Below the pieces are notes generated by a model, which was not told the origin of the DNA, did not search any database, and was given only the letters and a program-made list of their open reading frames with translations. Positions 1 through 7,109 of a stretch of 64,000 bases of DNA are shown one piece after another. Numbering within the stretch: the first letter of the stretch is position 1; the number at the start of each line of letters is the position of its first letter. Made by a program: the position numbers and the translations under genes. The stretch is from an uncultured Coriobacteriaceae bacterium (lineage in GTDB: Bacteria; Actinomycetota; Coriobacteriia; Coriobacteriales; Coriobacteriaceae): contig CALULH010000004.1 in assembly GCA_944321435.1 (NCBI GenBank), forward strand, positions 146,530 to 210,529. The letters are read 5' to 3'.

Positions 1-1
1 C

Positions 2-490
2 TACGACTCGTTCGTGAACGATTCCGAGTCGCTGGCCTACAAGCACGCGAGCGTTGCCAACAACCAGTGCCTCGGGTGCCATGAGGCCACCCTGCCCCAG
101 ATGATGCACGAGGTCCAGGTGCAGCTCTCCGGCAGCTACTCCGAGCCGTTCGAGAAGGTCACCTTCTCCAACGACTTCTGCCTGCAGAGCGGTTGCCACC
201 TGGGTGCCGGCGTGATGCCGGGCGCCACCGAGTCCTCCACCAAGGACTGGGGCTTCGACCCGCACAGCACCTATCATGGCGGTGTGACGCAGCAGTGCAA
301 TTCCTGCCACCGCTTCCATGACCAGAGCGTGCTCACCTGCACGGGCTGCCACCAGATCGGCGCCTACGAGGGCGAGGGCGACGTGCCCGAGGGTTGGACC
401 GACACCGCCGAGGTCGACGGCGTGACCACCTACCTGCCCAAGGGTTGGACTGTCCCGCAGCAGTTCGAGGCTGCCACGACGGCCGAGTAG
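2..490 (+). CDS. Multihaem c-type cytochrome, C-terminal part (5' end outside window)
   Basis: The reading frame is already open at the window edge, so this is the last 162 residues of a longer protein. Four haem attachment sites are visible: CLGCH, CLQSGCH (a C-x4-CH spacing), CNSCH and CTGCH, plus extra His residues that could be distal ligands. This pattern is typical of small tetra- or pentahaem cytochromes that pass electrons from menaquinol to periplasmic or outer-face reductases in anaerobes. The haem-bearing domain would lie outside the membrane. The export signal must be upstream. A strong hairpin follows the stop, so this is the last gene of its operon. The reductase partner is not in the window, so the terminal acceptor cannot be named. 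Confidence 0.85.
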   Translation, partial: YDSFVNDSESLAYKHASVANNQCLGCHEATLPQMMHEVQVQLSGSYSEPFEKVTFSNDFCLQSGCHLGAGVMPGATESSTKDWGFDPHSTYHGGVTQQCNSCHRFHDQSVLTCTGCHQIGAYEGEGDVPEGWTDTAEVDGVTTYLPKGWTVPQQFEAATTAE

Positions 491-539
491 CGCTGCTGGG
501 CGATAAGTCCGCACGGGCGACAAGCTCATCTCCCGTTAA

Positions 540-571
540 GGGCGGCTCCTCTTCGGAGGGGCCGCCCTTCT
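540..571 (+). terminator. Intrinsic terminator after cytochrome gene
   Basis: GGGCGGC (540-546) pairs with GCCGCCC (561-567), with further pairing inside, followed by a short pyrimidine-rich TTCTCGT tract. It lies 50 bp after the cytochrome stop. Confidence 0.75.
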
Positions 572-826
572 CGTATATGCGCGCTGATCGCCGTGTTTTC
601 AGGGTCCCCAGCGGGCAAGAAGCGCGGCGATCGGCGCGAATGAGCGGGGACGGGGACGGGTCCCTCTCCTAAAAGTCTCATGGGGTTTCGTCATGCGCGG
701 CCCAGACGGCGGCGTTCCGGCGGATAATAGCGGTTTGACAGGAGCAAGACGCCGGACGCGCGTGCTCGCCTGCCGGGTCCAGTGCCTGGGGGAGGCGGGC
801 GCCAAGCGTCGCATAGGGGAGGCACC
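572..826. other. Intergenic space with no gene seen
   Basis: No convincing coding frame. A GATAAT hexamer at 723-728 could be a -10 element for the next two genes, but no good -35 is seen at the right distance. GGGCGATAAG at 498-507, just before the terminator, is one of the recurrent short motifs described in the findings. Confidence 0.4.
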
Positions 827-1114
827 ATGACATCCATTGACTTCACGCCCCACGGGGTGTGCTCGCGCAACATCCACGTTGAGCTGGCGGACGACGGTCG
901 CACTATCGAGCGCGTGGCCTTCACGGGAGGCTGCAACGGCAACCTCAAGGCCATCTCAAAGCTGGTGGCTGGCAAGCCCGTGGACGAGATCACGGCCATT
1001 CTGGATGGCAATACCTGCGGGAACCGTCCCACTTCGTGCGCAGACCAGCTGTGCGGTGCCCTGCGCGCCGCCGTGGCCCAGGCCGCCGGCGACACGGCGC
1101 CTGCGGAGGCGTAA
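827..1114 (+). CDS. TSCPD-domain protein (TIGR03905-like)
   Basis: A 95-residue protein built almost entirely of one TSCPD-type domain. It has the conserved GVCSRNI start, the GGCNGNL turn and the PTSCADQL block that gives the family its name, with Cys residues in all three places. Related domains occur alone or at the C terminus of class II ribonucleotide reductases, and the function of the stand-alone form is not settled. The ATG at 827 is chosen over one 15 codons upstream because GGGGAGG precedes it and family members start with a short polar segment. Its stop codon directly abuts the next ATG, so the two genes are translationally coupled. Confidence 0.8.
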   Translation: MTSIDFTPHGVCSRNIHVELADDGRTIERVAFTGGCNGNLKAISKLVAGKPVDEITAILDGNTCGNRPTSCADQLCGALRAAVAQAAGDTAPAEA

Positions 1115-2329
1115 ATGGGCCTGTTCGACGCGCTGCGCAACCCTTCCCGCCGCAAGTTCGTGACGGGCACGGTTGCGGCGGGCGGCGCGCTGGCAGCTGC
1201 GTCGGCCCTCAGCGGCTGCGGTGGCGATACGACAACGACCTCCGAAAACGACCCCCAGGTCATCGAGGACAGCTCGAGCAGCATCGACATCTTGGCGGAG
1301 TTCTCGGACGCGGGCACGGTGCCCAAGCCGACGGCGACGTGGACGTTGCCCCTGGGCACGGTGCTTCTCGCCAGCGAAGGCACCTGGGTGGCGGCGCTCC
1401 AGCTGTCCGAGACGGCTGCGGTGGCCAACATGCTGGGCGTGCTCAGCCTGTCCTCGGGCACGGTGGCGACCCTGCTCTCCGCGCCCACCGAGGGCTCCAC
1501 GTTCTCCTTTTACGACGCCCATTGCTCGGACAGCGTCTTCGCCTGGGTTGAGATCTGCTACAACGATCGCAGCTGGAAGCTCTTCGCGCAGCCCCTTTCC
1601 TCCGGCTCCCTCAGCGGGGATCGCGCTCAGCTAGCCGAGGGCGATGCCGATTTCGACCCTCCCCGGTTCACCGTGCACGGCGGCAGCGTCATCTGGCTCG
1701 AGATGCCCAGCTCGTCGGGCTCCCGCACAGCCGAGGACTCGCATTGCCGCATTTGGAGCACCGGCGGCGGCACTGAGACCTTGTGGACCTCGCAGGGCCG
1801 TTTTGCCACGGCGCCCACCGTGTCCGGCGACATCCTCACCATCACCCCGCGCGTGCACGTGGAGGAGGGCCGCTACTACGGCATCACCGCGCTCGATCTG
1901 GCCGACAGCGATTACGCCCAAGTGGATCAGCTGGTGCTGCCGCAGAGCATCCAGCCCTTCGAGGCGGTGTATCTCAACAACCAGTTTGCCTTCTCGGTTG
2001 AGGCGGCCTACCAGTCGGGCGGCCTCTTCGGCAACATGGGCACGTTCATCGGGCGCGATAGCGGTCCCTACTACTACCTTTCGCGCGAGCCGCAGCAATG
2101 CGTGGCCGGCAGCGGTAACCGTTACCTCATCAAATCGCAGTCCTCGCATTTCCTGGTGGACACCGACGAGCAGACCTACGCCGTCATCTACGCGCCCGAC
2201 CGCGCCATAGACCGCGGCGACTTCTCGCCCAGCGTGGGCACGGTCAGCAGCTTCGTGACCTTCTCCACGGTGCGCAGCTTGGACACGGGCCTGCCCGAGT
2301 CGGTCACCGCGCGCGTGTTCAGCCTGTAG
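1115..2329 (+). CDS. Tat-exported lipoprotein of unknown function
   Basis: 404 residues. The N terminus has a twin-arginine motif (SRRKFVTG, Arg12-Arg13), an Ala/Gly-rich hydrophobic stretch and a lipobox LSGC with Cys35, so the protein should be exported folded by Tat and lipid-anchored outside the membrane. The rest is rich in repeated beta-strand-like blocks with aromatic and Gly residues (for example near residues 130-150, 200-220 and 330-350). This is compatible with a beta-propeller, but no family signature is recognised. The start codon follows the TSCPD gene stop with no gap. Tat export suggests it binds a cofactor or metal, which is inference only. Confidence 0.7.
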   Translation: MGLFDALRNPSRRKFVTGTVAAGGALAAASALSGCGGDTTTTSENDPQVIEDSSSSIDILAEFSDAGTVPKPTATWTLPLGTVLLASEGTWVAALQLSETAAVANMLGVLSLSSGTVATLLSAPTEGSTFSFYDAHCSDSVFAWVEICYNDRSWKLFAQPLSSGSLSGDRAQLAEGDADFDPPRFTVHGGSVIWLEMPSSSGSRTAEDSHCRIWSTGGGTETLWTSQGRFATAPTVSGDILTITPRVHVEEGRYYGITALDLADSDYAQVDQLVLPQSIQPFEAVYLNNQFAFSVEAAYQSGGLFGNMGTFIGRDSGPYYYLSREPQQCVAGSGNRYLIKSQSSHFLVDTDEQTYAVIYAPDRAIDRGDFSPSVGTVSSFVTFSTVRSLDTGLPESVTARVFSL

Positions 2330-2330
2330 C

Positions 2331-2369
2331 CGGGCGAGAAGCGCCCCCGGCGCCCGGTCTTCTCGCCCG
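2331..2369. terminator. Bidirectional hairpin between convergent genes
   Basis: CGGGCGAGAAG (2331-2341) is exactly complementary to CTTCTCGCCCG (2359-2369), with a GC-rich loop. It lies between a plus-strand gene ending at 2329 and a minus-strand gene ending at 2388, so it could end transcripts from both sides, although neither side has a long T-run. Confidence 0.5.
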
Positions 2370-2387
2370 CAGGCCCTGCTCGCGCCG

Positions 2388-2786
2388 TTAGTATCCCATG
2401 CGTCGCAGGTCGGCGTCGGACAGGCCGAAGTAGTGGCCGATCTCGTGAACCACGGTCTTGCGGATCTGCTCGACCACCTGCTCGCGCGTGGAGAAGATCC
2501 GCTCATGCGCCTGTTTGAAGATGGTCACCACGTCGGGCGTCACGTTGCCGTAGTAAAGCCCGCGCTCGGTCAGCGGCACGCCTTCGTAGAGCCCCAGCAA
2601 GATGCCGCCCGAGCGCGTGCCCTCCGAGGGGGCGTCGCCGCGCCGCAGGCTGGCGAGCTGGGCGGCGGTGGGCGCGTCGGCCACGGTTACGCCGACGTTC
2701 TCCAGCGCATCAAGGAAGCGCGGCGGAATGCTGGCCAGCGCGTCCTCAACCGCCTGCTCGAACTCCTCGTCGGTCGTCTCATACAT
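2388..2786 (-). CDS. Metallopeptidase family protein (zincin-like, DUF1025 type)
   Basis: 132 residues. The C-terminal HEIGHYFGLSD block is an HExxHxxGxxD zinc-binding motif, and the N-terminal half matches the small zincin-like proteins (EEFEQAVEDALASIPPRF, then ILLGLYEGVPL and VTIFKQ) common in actinobacteria. These proteins are short, cytoplasmic and usually of unknown substrate. The ATG at 2786 is the first that fits the family start. The nearest Shine-Dalgarno-like AGGAGG lies about 28 nt upstream, which is unusually far, and no other start codon lies between. It is convergent with the Tat lipoprotein gene. Confidence 0.8.
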   Translation of the reverse strand: MYETTDEEFEQAVEDALASIPPRFLDALENVGVTVADAPTAAQLASLRRGDAPSEGTRSGGILLGLYEGVPLTERGLYYGNVTPDVVTIFKQAHERIFSTREQVVEQIRKTVVHEIGHYFGLSDADLRRMGY

Positions 2787-3029
2787 AGCGCGTGGCGGCC
2801 GGGCCCCTGCCGCCCCTCCTTTCCTGGCCCCATTGTACCCAGCGCGCTGCGGGTGCCCGCTTCGCCCTGGGCCTCGTGCCAATCTTCAGCTCTGTGCGCG
2901 TGTGGCCGCGGTCTGCCGTCTGCCCGGATGCTGGTTTACAATGCAATGGTTCGGAAGAGCGGTAAGCGCCTCGGCGCGCAGGCCCCCGCGGGCCGTGCGC
3001 GGCACGGGCGAGCCTGAACGGGGGTAGGT

Positions 3030-3287
3030 ATGGAACGCGTGACTATCGACCGCATTATCGACGGTGTTGCCGTATGCGCGGCGGGGCCGGGCGCGCTCAA
3101 GCGCATTCCGGTTGAGGAGCTGCCTGCGGGCGCGGACGAGGGCTCCGTGCTGGACCGCGTCGACGGCGTCTGGACGGTTAACGCCGAGCTGACCGAGCAG
3201 CAGCGCGCGTACGTGGCCAGCGAGCTTTACTACGAGCATGAGGACGGCTCGCCCGCCATGCGCGAGGATGCGGGAATACCCTGGTAG
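3030..3287 (+). CDS. DUF3006 domain protein
   Basis: 85 residues, acidic, with no signal peptide or membrane segment. The pattern (TIDRIIDGVAVC, then a PVEELPAGADEGSVL block and a C-terminal helix) is that of DUF3006, a small domain often placed next to exported metallo-beta-lactamase-like or other hydrolases. Here it lies 20 bp upstream of a serine hydrolase of the beta-lactamase fold, which fits that habit. GGGGGTAGG precedes the ATG. Function unknown. Confidence 0.7.
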   Translation: MERVTIDRIIDGVAVCAAGPGALKRIPVEELPAGADEGSVLDRVDGVWTVNAELTEQQRAYVASELYYEHEDGSPAMREDAGIPW

Positions 3288-3307
3288 AGAGGCCGGGTGC
3301 GAACTCC

Positions 3308-4651
3308 ATGCAGGGCAATAAGCGCAACAGGGGGCGTTTTGCCCCCAAAGGCGGCGACATGGCGGCCGAGGTTGAGGCGCCGGACGAGAAGCGCGAAGCG
3401 CCAGCTGGCGCGGACCGGCGTCCCGATAGCGCCTCTCCGCAGGATGGGCGGCGGGGCGCTGCGTCGCGGCGAGCCGGTGGGCGCAGGCGCAAGCTCGCGG
3501 TGCTGGCGGCCGCGGGCCTGGTGCTGCTGCTGGCCGTTGCGGCCGGCATCGCGGCGGCCCTCTCCGCATATCCGCCGTCGGGGCTGGGTTCCGACCAAGG
3601 TACCGCGCGTGCCACGGGTGCGGCGGCCGTGATCGCCGATGCCGTCGATCGGATGGCGGCGGCATCAGCCGAAGTGGTATCCAGCGTGGCCGAAACTGCC
3701 CAATCGGCGGGCGGCGAGAGCGCTCTGGCTCTGGAGGACGCTGTGACGCAGGCTGCGCTTGATGCGGAGCGTGCGACCCTCGACCTCGCCAGTCTGGATC
3801 TCAACGCAATTCCCTCGACAGAGGATCCCACGTGCTTCTCGCTCACCTCGGCTGAGGTGCCGGCGCTTTCCGCGGAAAGCCAGGCGGCCGTAACCGAGGC
3901 GCTGGCGCAGGTGCGCGCCATGGGGGAGGGCGGCTTCGTGCTTATCGACTGCGCTTCAGGCACGGGCATCGCCGCCGGAGCCGATACGGCGGTTTACGGA
4001 GCCAGCACCTACAAGGGGCCCTATGCTGCCTATGTGTGCGAGGCGCTGGTGGACGGCGGCGTCATCACGCTGGACTCCGCCTGCCCAGTTACGCCCGGGC
4101 TCAACTACGAGAGCACCTTTGGCCTGGATGCCAGCTCGTACCCCGTGCGCGATCTGCTCCAGGCGCTCGTTGCCAACTCGGACAACGACGCCTTCCGCGT
4201 GCTGCGCGGCGCCTACGACCGCCGCGGCTACGACACGTGGATGCAGCAGTTCGGCGATCAGGCGCTTGCACGCGGCAGCCTGTTCTACCCCACGTACTGC
4301 GCGCGCACCTCGGTCAAGCTGTGGGCGCATATATATGAGTACCTTGAGAGCGGCAGCTCCACGGCCGCGTGGCTGTCGGAACTGTTCGAGAACACGCACG
4401 TGTCGTTCTTGCGCGTCGGCGTGGAGCGCGCGGGCGTGGACGCAACGGTGCGCAACAAAGCCGGTTGGTATGTGGACGCGGACGAACCGCAGTACAACTG
4501 CACGTCGGACGCGGGGATCGTGCAGGTGGGCGGAACAACCTACCTGGTCTCCATCATGACCGCCATGCCTTACAGCGACGCTGCGGCCGAGGCTTACGAG
4601 GATCTGGCCGCCGCGTTTTTTGACCCGGGCGTACTGCTCGCCCTGCGGTAA
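3308..4651 (+). CDS. Membrane-anchored serine hydrolase, class A beta-lactamase-like fold
   Basis: 447 residues. There is a basic cytoplasmic N terminus (residues 1-60), one transmembrane segment at about 61-82, an Ala-rich linker, then an extracellular penicillin-recognition-type domain. Catalytic motifs are visible: SxxK at Ser233-Thr-Tyr-Lys236, SDN at Ser291-Asp-Asn293 and KAG at Lys384-Ala-Gly386 in place of KTG. Proteins of this type act on peptidoglycan or are inactive relatives of beta-lactamases. The poor match outside the motifs argues against assuming resistance. The start is uncertain because no strong ribosome site precedes 3308; the internal ATG at 3359 is an alternative. Confidence 0.75.
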   Translation: MQGNKRNRGRFAPKGGDMAAEVEAPDEKREAPAGADRRPDSASPQDGRRGAASRRAGGRRRKLAVLAAAGLVLLLAVAAGIAAALSAYPPSGLGSDQGTARATGAAAVIADAVDRMAAASAEVVSSVAETAQSAGGESALALEDAVTQAALDAERATLDLASLDLNAIPSTEDPTCFSLTSAEVPALSAESQAAVTEALAQVRAMGEGGFVLIDCASGTGIAAGADTAVYGASTYKGPYAAYVCEALVDGGVITLDSACPVTPGLNYESTFGLDASSYPVRDLLQALVANSDNDAFRVLRGAYDRRGYDTWMQQFGDQALARGSLFYPTYCARTSVKLWAHIYEYLESGSSTAAWLSELFENTHVSFLRVGVERAGVDATVRNKAGWYVDADEPQYNCTSDAGIVQVGGTTYLVSIMTAMPYSDAAAEAYEDLAAAFFDPGVLLALR

Positions 4652-5039
4652 CCGCAGCCGCCGAGCGGGCCGCACGGCGCTCGGACCGCGCTCGCCCTGG
4701 GTTGGGGACACGGAGGTGTGCAAATATTCGAGCTATGAACGATTGGCGGCGGAACGCTCTGCTGGTTCTTTGAAAAAATGCATACACAGATCACATCATC
4801 AGGCATAACGATGCTCATCATGCATAAAAACGCCCCTTGAAGAGGGGAGGGGTAGCAGCGCGGTTCGAAAATCGTCCATAGCTCGAATATTTGCACAGCC
4901 GCGGACCCGACAAAGGGCCTGCAAGCCACACCAAGCGGCATGTGAGTCACGCCCCACGGCGTGCGAGGTGCACCGAGAAGGAGCACGCGCCGCGCCCAAC
5001 GTGTTGCCGCGCGCATCCGATAGGGGGTGCGGAACAGTC
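4652..5039. other. Non-coding space with a long inverted repeat
   Basis: No gene is seen. The space contains the 28-bp inverted repeat annotated separately (4717-4897), with two GC-clamped inner hairpins. AT content inside the repeat is well above that of the flanks. Confidence 0.6.
4717..4897. repeat. 28-bp inverted repeat around a 125-bp core
   Basis: The arms are 4717-4744 (starting TGTGCAAATATTCGAGC) and 4870-4897. They are reverse complements with a single mismatch. Inside are a second inverted pair AAAAATGCAT/ATGCATAAAAA (near 4773-4783 and 4820-4830) and a CCCCTTGAAGAGGGG hairpin. No transposase or coding frame lies within, so it is a non-autonomous element, a structured RNA or a large operator. 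Confidence 0.8.
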
Positions 5040-5070
5040 TTGACTTGAAGTTAACTTGAGGCGGTAGGGT
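5040..5070 (+). promoter_or_regulatory. MerR-family-type promoter/operator upstream of lar genes
   Basis: TTGACT (5040-5045) and TAGGGT (5065-5070) are separated by 19 bp. The spacer is centred on the palindrome AAGTTAACTT. A long spacer carrying a dyad with a GTTAAC core is the layout of promoters twisted into activity by MerR-family regulators. No merR gene is in the window. It would give a roughly 190-nt leader before larE. Confidence 0.5.
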
Positions 5071-5269
5071 AGGGACCACACCATCGACTGTTTGGGTCAG
5101 GCGAGAAAACGAGCGTCGGGTCGGGGCGCAAGGCGCCGCCTCAAGGCGGGGCCGATGCACCTCAGGCGGAGCGGCCGCGCGGCGCATTTGCGCGGCACTG
5201 CTCGGGAGCGCGGGCGTTCAGCCCCTTTCGTCCATTCTTCTCGCCTTATGTATGAAAGGAGGGCCGCCT

Positions 5270-5890
5270 ATGGCGGGGGACTCCCTGCTGGCGCAGGTTG
5301 AGCAGGGCTTGGCCGACCTTCTCGACCAGGGCGTGCGCTACGGTCTGGCTTTCTCAGGCGGCTGCGACTCCATGCTGCTGCTGGCGCTTCTCGTGCGCGC
5401 GGGCTACGACGTGGCGCCATACACCCTGTCCACGGCATTCCAAGCGCCGTTTGAGCTGGATGACGCACGCGATGGTGCCGAGGTAGCGGGTGTGGATCTT
5501 ACCGTTATCCATGCCGACGTCTTAGCGGAGCGGCGCGTCTGCGCCAACCCGCCGGATCGGTGCTACTGGTGCAAGCGGTTCATCTTCAGCAGGATCCTCG
5601 ACGCCATGGCGGCCGATGGCCGCACGGTGCTGTTGGACGGTAGCAACGCCAGCGACGACCCGGCGCGACGTCCGGGCATGGGCGTCCTGTCCGAGCTGGG
5701 CGTCCGCTCGCCTCTGCGTGAGCTCGGCCTTTCCAAGCCGCAGGTGCGCGCTCTCTCGCGCGAGCTGGGGCTTTTCACGGCCGAGAAGCCCAATTTCTCG
5801 TGCTACGCCACCAAGGTTCCCCAGGGCCAGCCCATCACGCGCGAGGCGCTGAAGCAGGTGGCCGCGCGCGAGAACCGCGGCTGGCGGTAA
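5270..5890 (+). CDS. larE: LarE-type sulfur transferase, C-terminally short
   Basis: 206 residues. LarE adenylates the pyridinium carboxylate precursor and adds sulfur in synthesis of the nickel-pincer cofactor. The PP-loop SGGCDS lies near residue 31. Three cysteines stand out: Cys98 and Cys101 in RCYWCK, and Cys178 in SCYATKVPQG, the position of the sacrificial cysteine in known LarE. Three-cysteine LarE proteins are known to use an iron-sulfur cluster instead of destroying the protein cysteine, so this one may be catalytic. The usual family length is about 270, and here the last 60 or so residues are missing. The ATG at 5270 has AAAGGAGG before it. larB follows after 208 bp. Confidence 0.8.
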   Translation: MAGDSLLAQVEQGLADLLDQGVRYGLAFSGGCDSMLLLALLVRAGYDVAPYTLSTAFQAPFELDDARDGAEVAGVDLTVIHADVLAERRVCANPPDRCYWCKRFIFSRILDAMAADGRTVLLDGSNASDDPARRPGMGVLSELGVRSPLRELGLSKPQVRALSRELGLFTAEKPNFSCYATKVPQGQPITREALKQVAARENRGWR

Positions 5891-6098
5891 AGCCGGACCC
5901 CTTTGCGGGCCTTCCGGGCGCGGGCGGCGTTGGCGTACGGGGCGGCGGGGCAAGACGAACCGCTGTTTCGTCCTGCGGTGGTATATATGAGTGCGAGCAA
6001 TGAGTGCGAGCAAGGTCCGCACGGGCTGACGGGTGCCCCGCGGACGTGCGCGACAGGAGGCTGCGCCGTAAGCGCTGCGCGGCCTGACGGGAGGTTCT

Positions 6099-6938
6099 AT
6101 GGACGCATCTGAGCTGAGGCGCCTGGCCCAAGCGGTGGCCGACGGCGCGGTCACGCCCGACGAGCTGGTGGACCGCGTGCGTGCGGACGCGGCCCGCAGC
6201 GTTGCTGACCTTGGCTACGCCCAGGTGGACACTCAGCGCGGCCTGCGCACCGGGGTGTCCGAGGTTGTTTACGGCGCGGGCAAGACCGCCGACCAGATCG
6301 CCGGGATCCTGGCCGCCATGCAGGCTGCCGGGCAGGCCCGCGTGCTGGTGACGCGCCTTGCGCCGGACAAGGCGGCTGCGGTGGCCCGCCTTCTGGACGT
6401 GGCGCTGGAGGACGCGGAGGCCTCAAGCGGGCCGTCAGAGGGGTGCGCCGACGTCTCGGATTCCGAGGTCCCCCTACGCTACTGGCCTACGGCGCAGCTC
6501 GCCGTGCGGGGCGATCTGCCTGCGCCTGACGGCAACGGCACCGTGGTGGTGGCTGCGGCTGGCACAAGCGACCTGCCCGTGGCGGAGGAGGCGGCGCTTA
6601 CCGCGGAGTTCCTGGGCAGCCGCGTTACGCGCCTGTACGACGTGGGCGTGGCCGGCATCCACAGGCTCCTGGCGCATGTGGACGACATCGCGTCCGCGCA
6701 GGCCGTGGTGGCCGTTGCGGGCATGGAGGGCGCGCTTGCCAGCGTGGTGGGCGGTTTGGCCGCCTGCCCGGTCATAGCCGTACCCACCAGCGTAGGGTAC
6801 GGAGCCAGCTTCGGCGGGGTAGCTGCTCTGCTCGCCATGCTCAACAGCTGCGCCAGCGGCGTGTCGGTGGTCAACATCGACAACGGCTTCGGCGCAGGGT
6901 ACCAGGCCTCGCTCATCAACCACGCAAAGGTTGGCTGA
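6099..6938 (+). CDS. larB: LarB, nickel-pincer cofactor carboxylase/hydrolase
   Basis: 279 residues. LarB carboxylates and hydrolyses nicotinic acid adenine dinucleotide to give pyridinium-3,5-biscarboxylic acid mononucleotide. The C-terminal half resembles the PurE-type AIR carboxylase fold, with the family blocks GTSDLPVAEEAA, GVAGIHRLL, AGMEGALASVVGGL and PTSVGYGASFGG, near residues 155-245. The N-terminal half has the LarB start (ELRRLAQAVADGAVTPDEL). Length and ends fit the family. It lies between larE and larC. ACGGGAGG precedes the ATG. The 208-bp space upstream has a 13-bp tandem duplication (ATGAGTGCGAGCA twice near 5988-6013) and no gene. Confidence 0.92.
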   Translation: MDASELRRLAQAVADGAVTPDELVDRVRADAARSVADLGYAQVDTQRGLRTGVSEVVYGAGKTADQIAGILAAMQAAGQARVLVTRLAPDKAAAVARLLDVALEDAEASSGPSEGCADVSDSEVPLRYWPTAQLAVRGDLPAPDGNGTVVVAAAGTSDLPVAEEAALTAEFLGSRVTRLYDVGVAGIHRLLAHVDDIASAQAVVAVAGMEGALASVVGGLAACPVIAVPTSVGYGASFGGVAALLAMLNSCASGVSVVNIDNGFGAGYQASLINHAKVG

Positions 6939-7109
6939 GCGCGCCTGCGCACCGTTCCGGCACCGGCGGCCGCATGCGCGGCGCCTGACCGCCGGTGCCC
7001 GCCGCGGGTTCCCGCGCGCGGCGGTTCGCCCCGCTGCAGCGGCACATCGCCGCAACAGGCCTGTTGTTTTGGCATACGGCCCTCTTGGGGCCGATGAGAA
7101 GGAGATCCC

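Noticed and set aside
5071..5269. A known metal riboswitch before larE
   Set aside because: I could not match the leader to the conserved cores of nickel/cobalt, cobalamin or molybdenum-cofactor riboswitches, so it is listed only as an unexplained leader.
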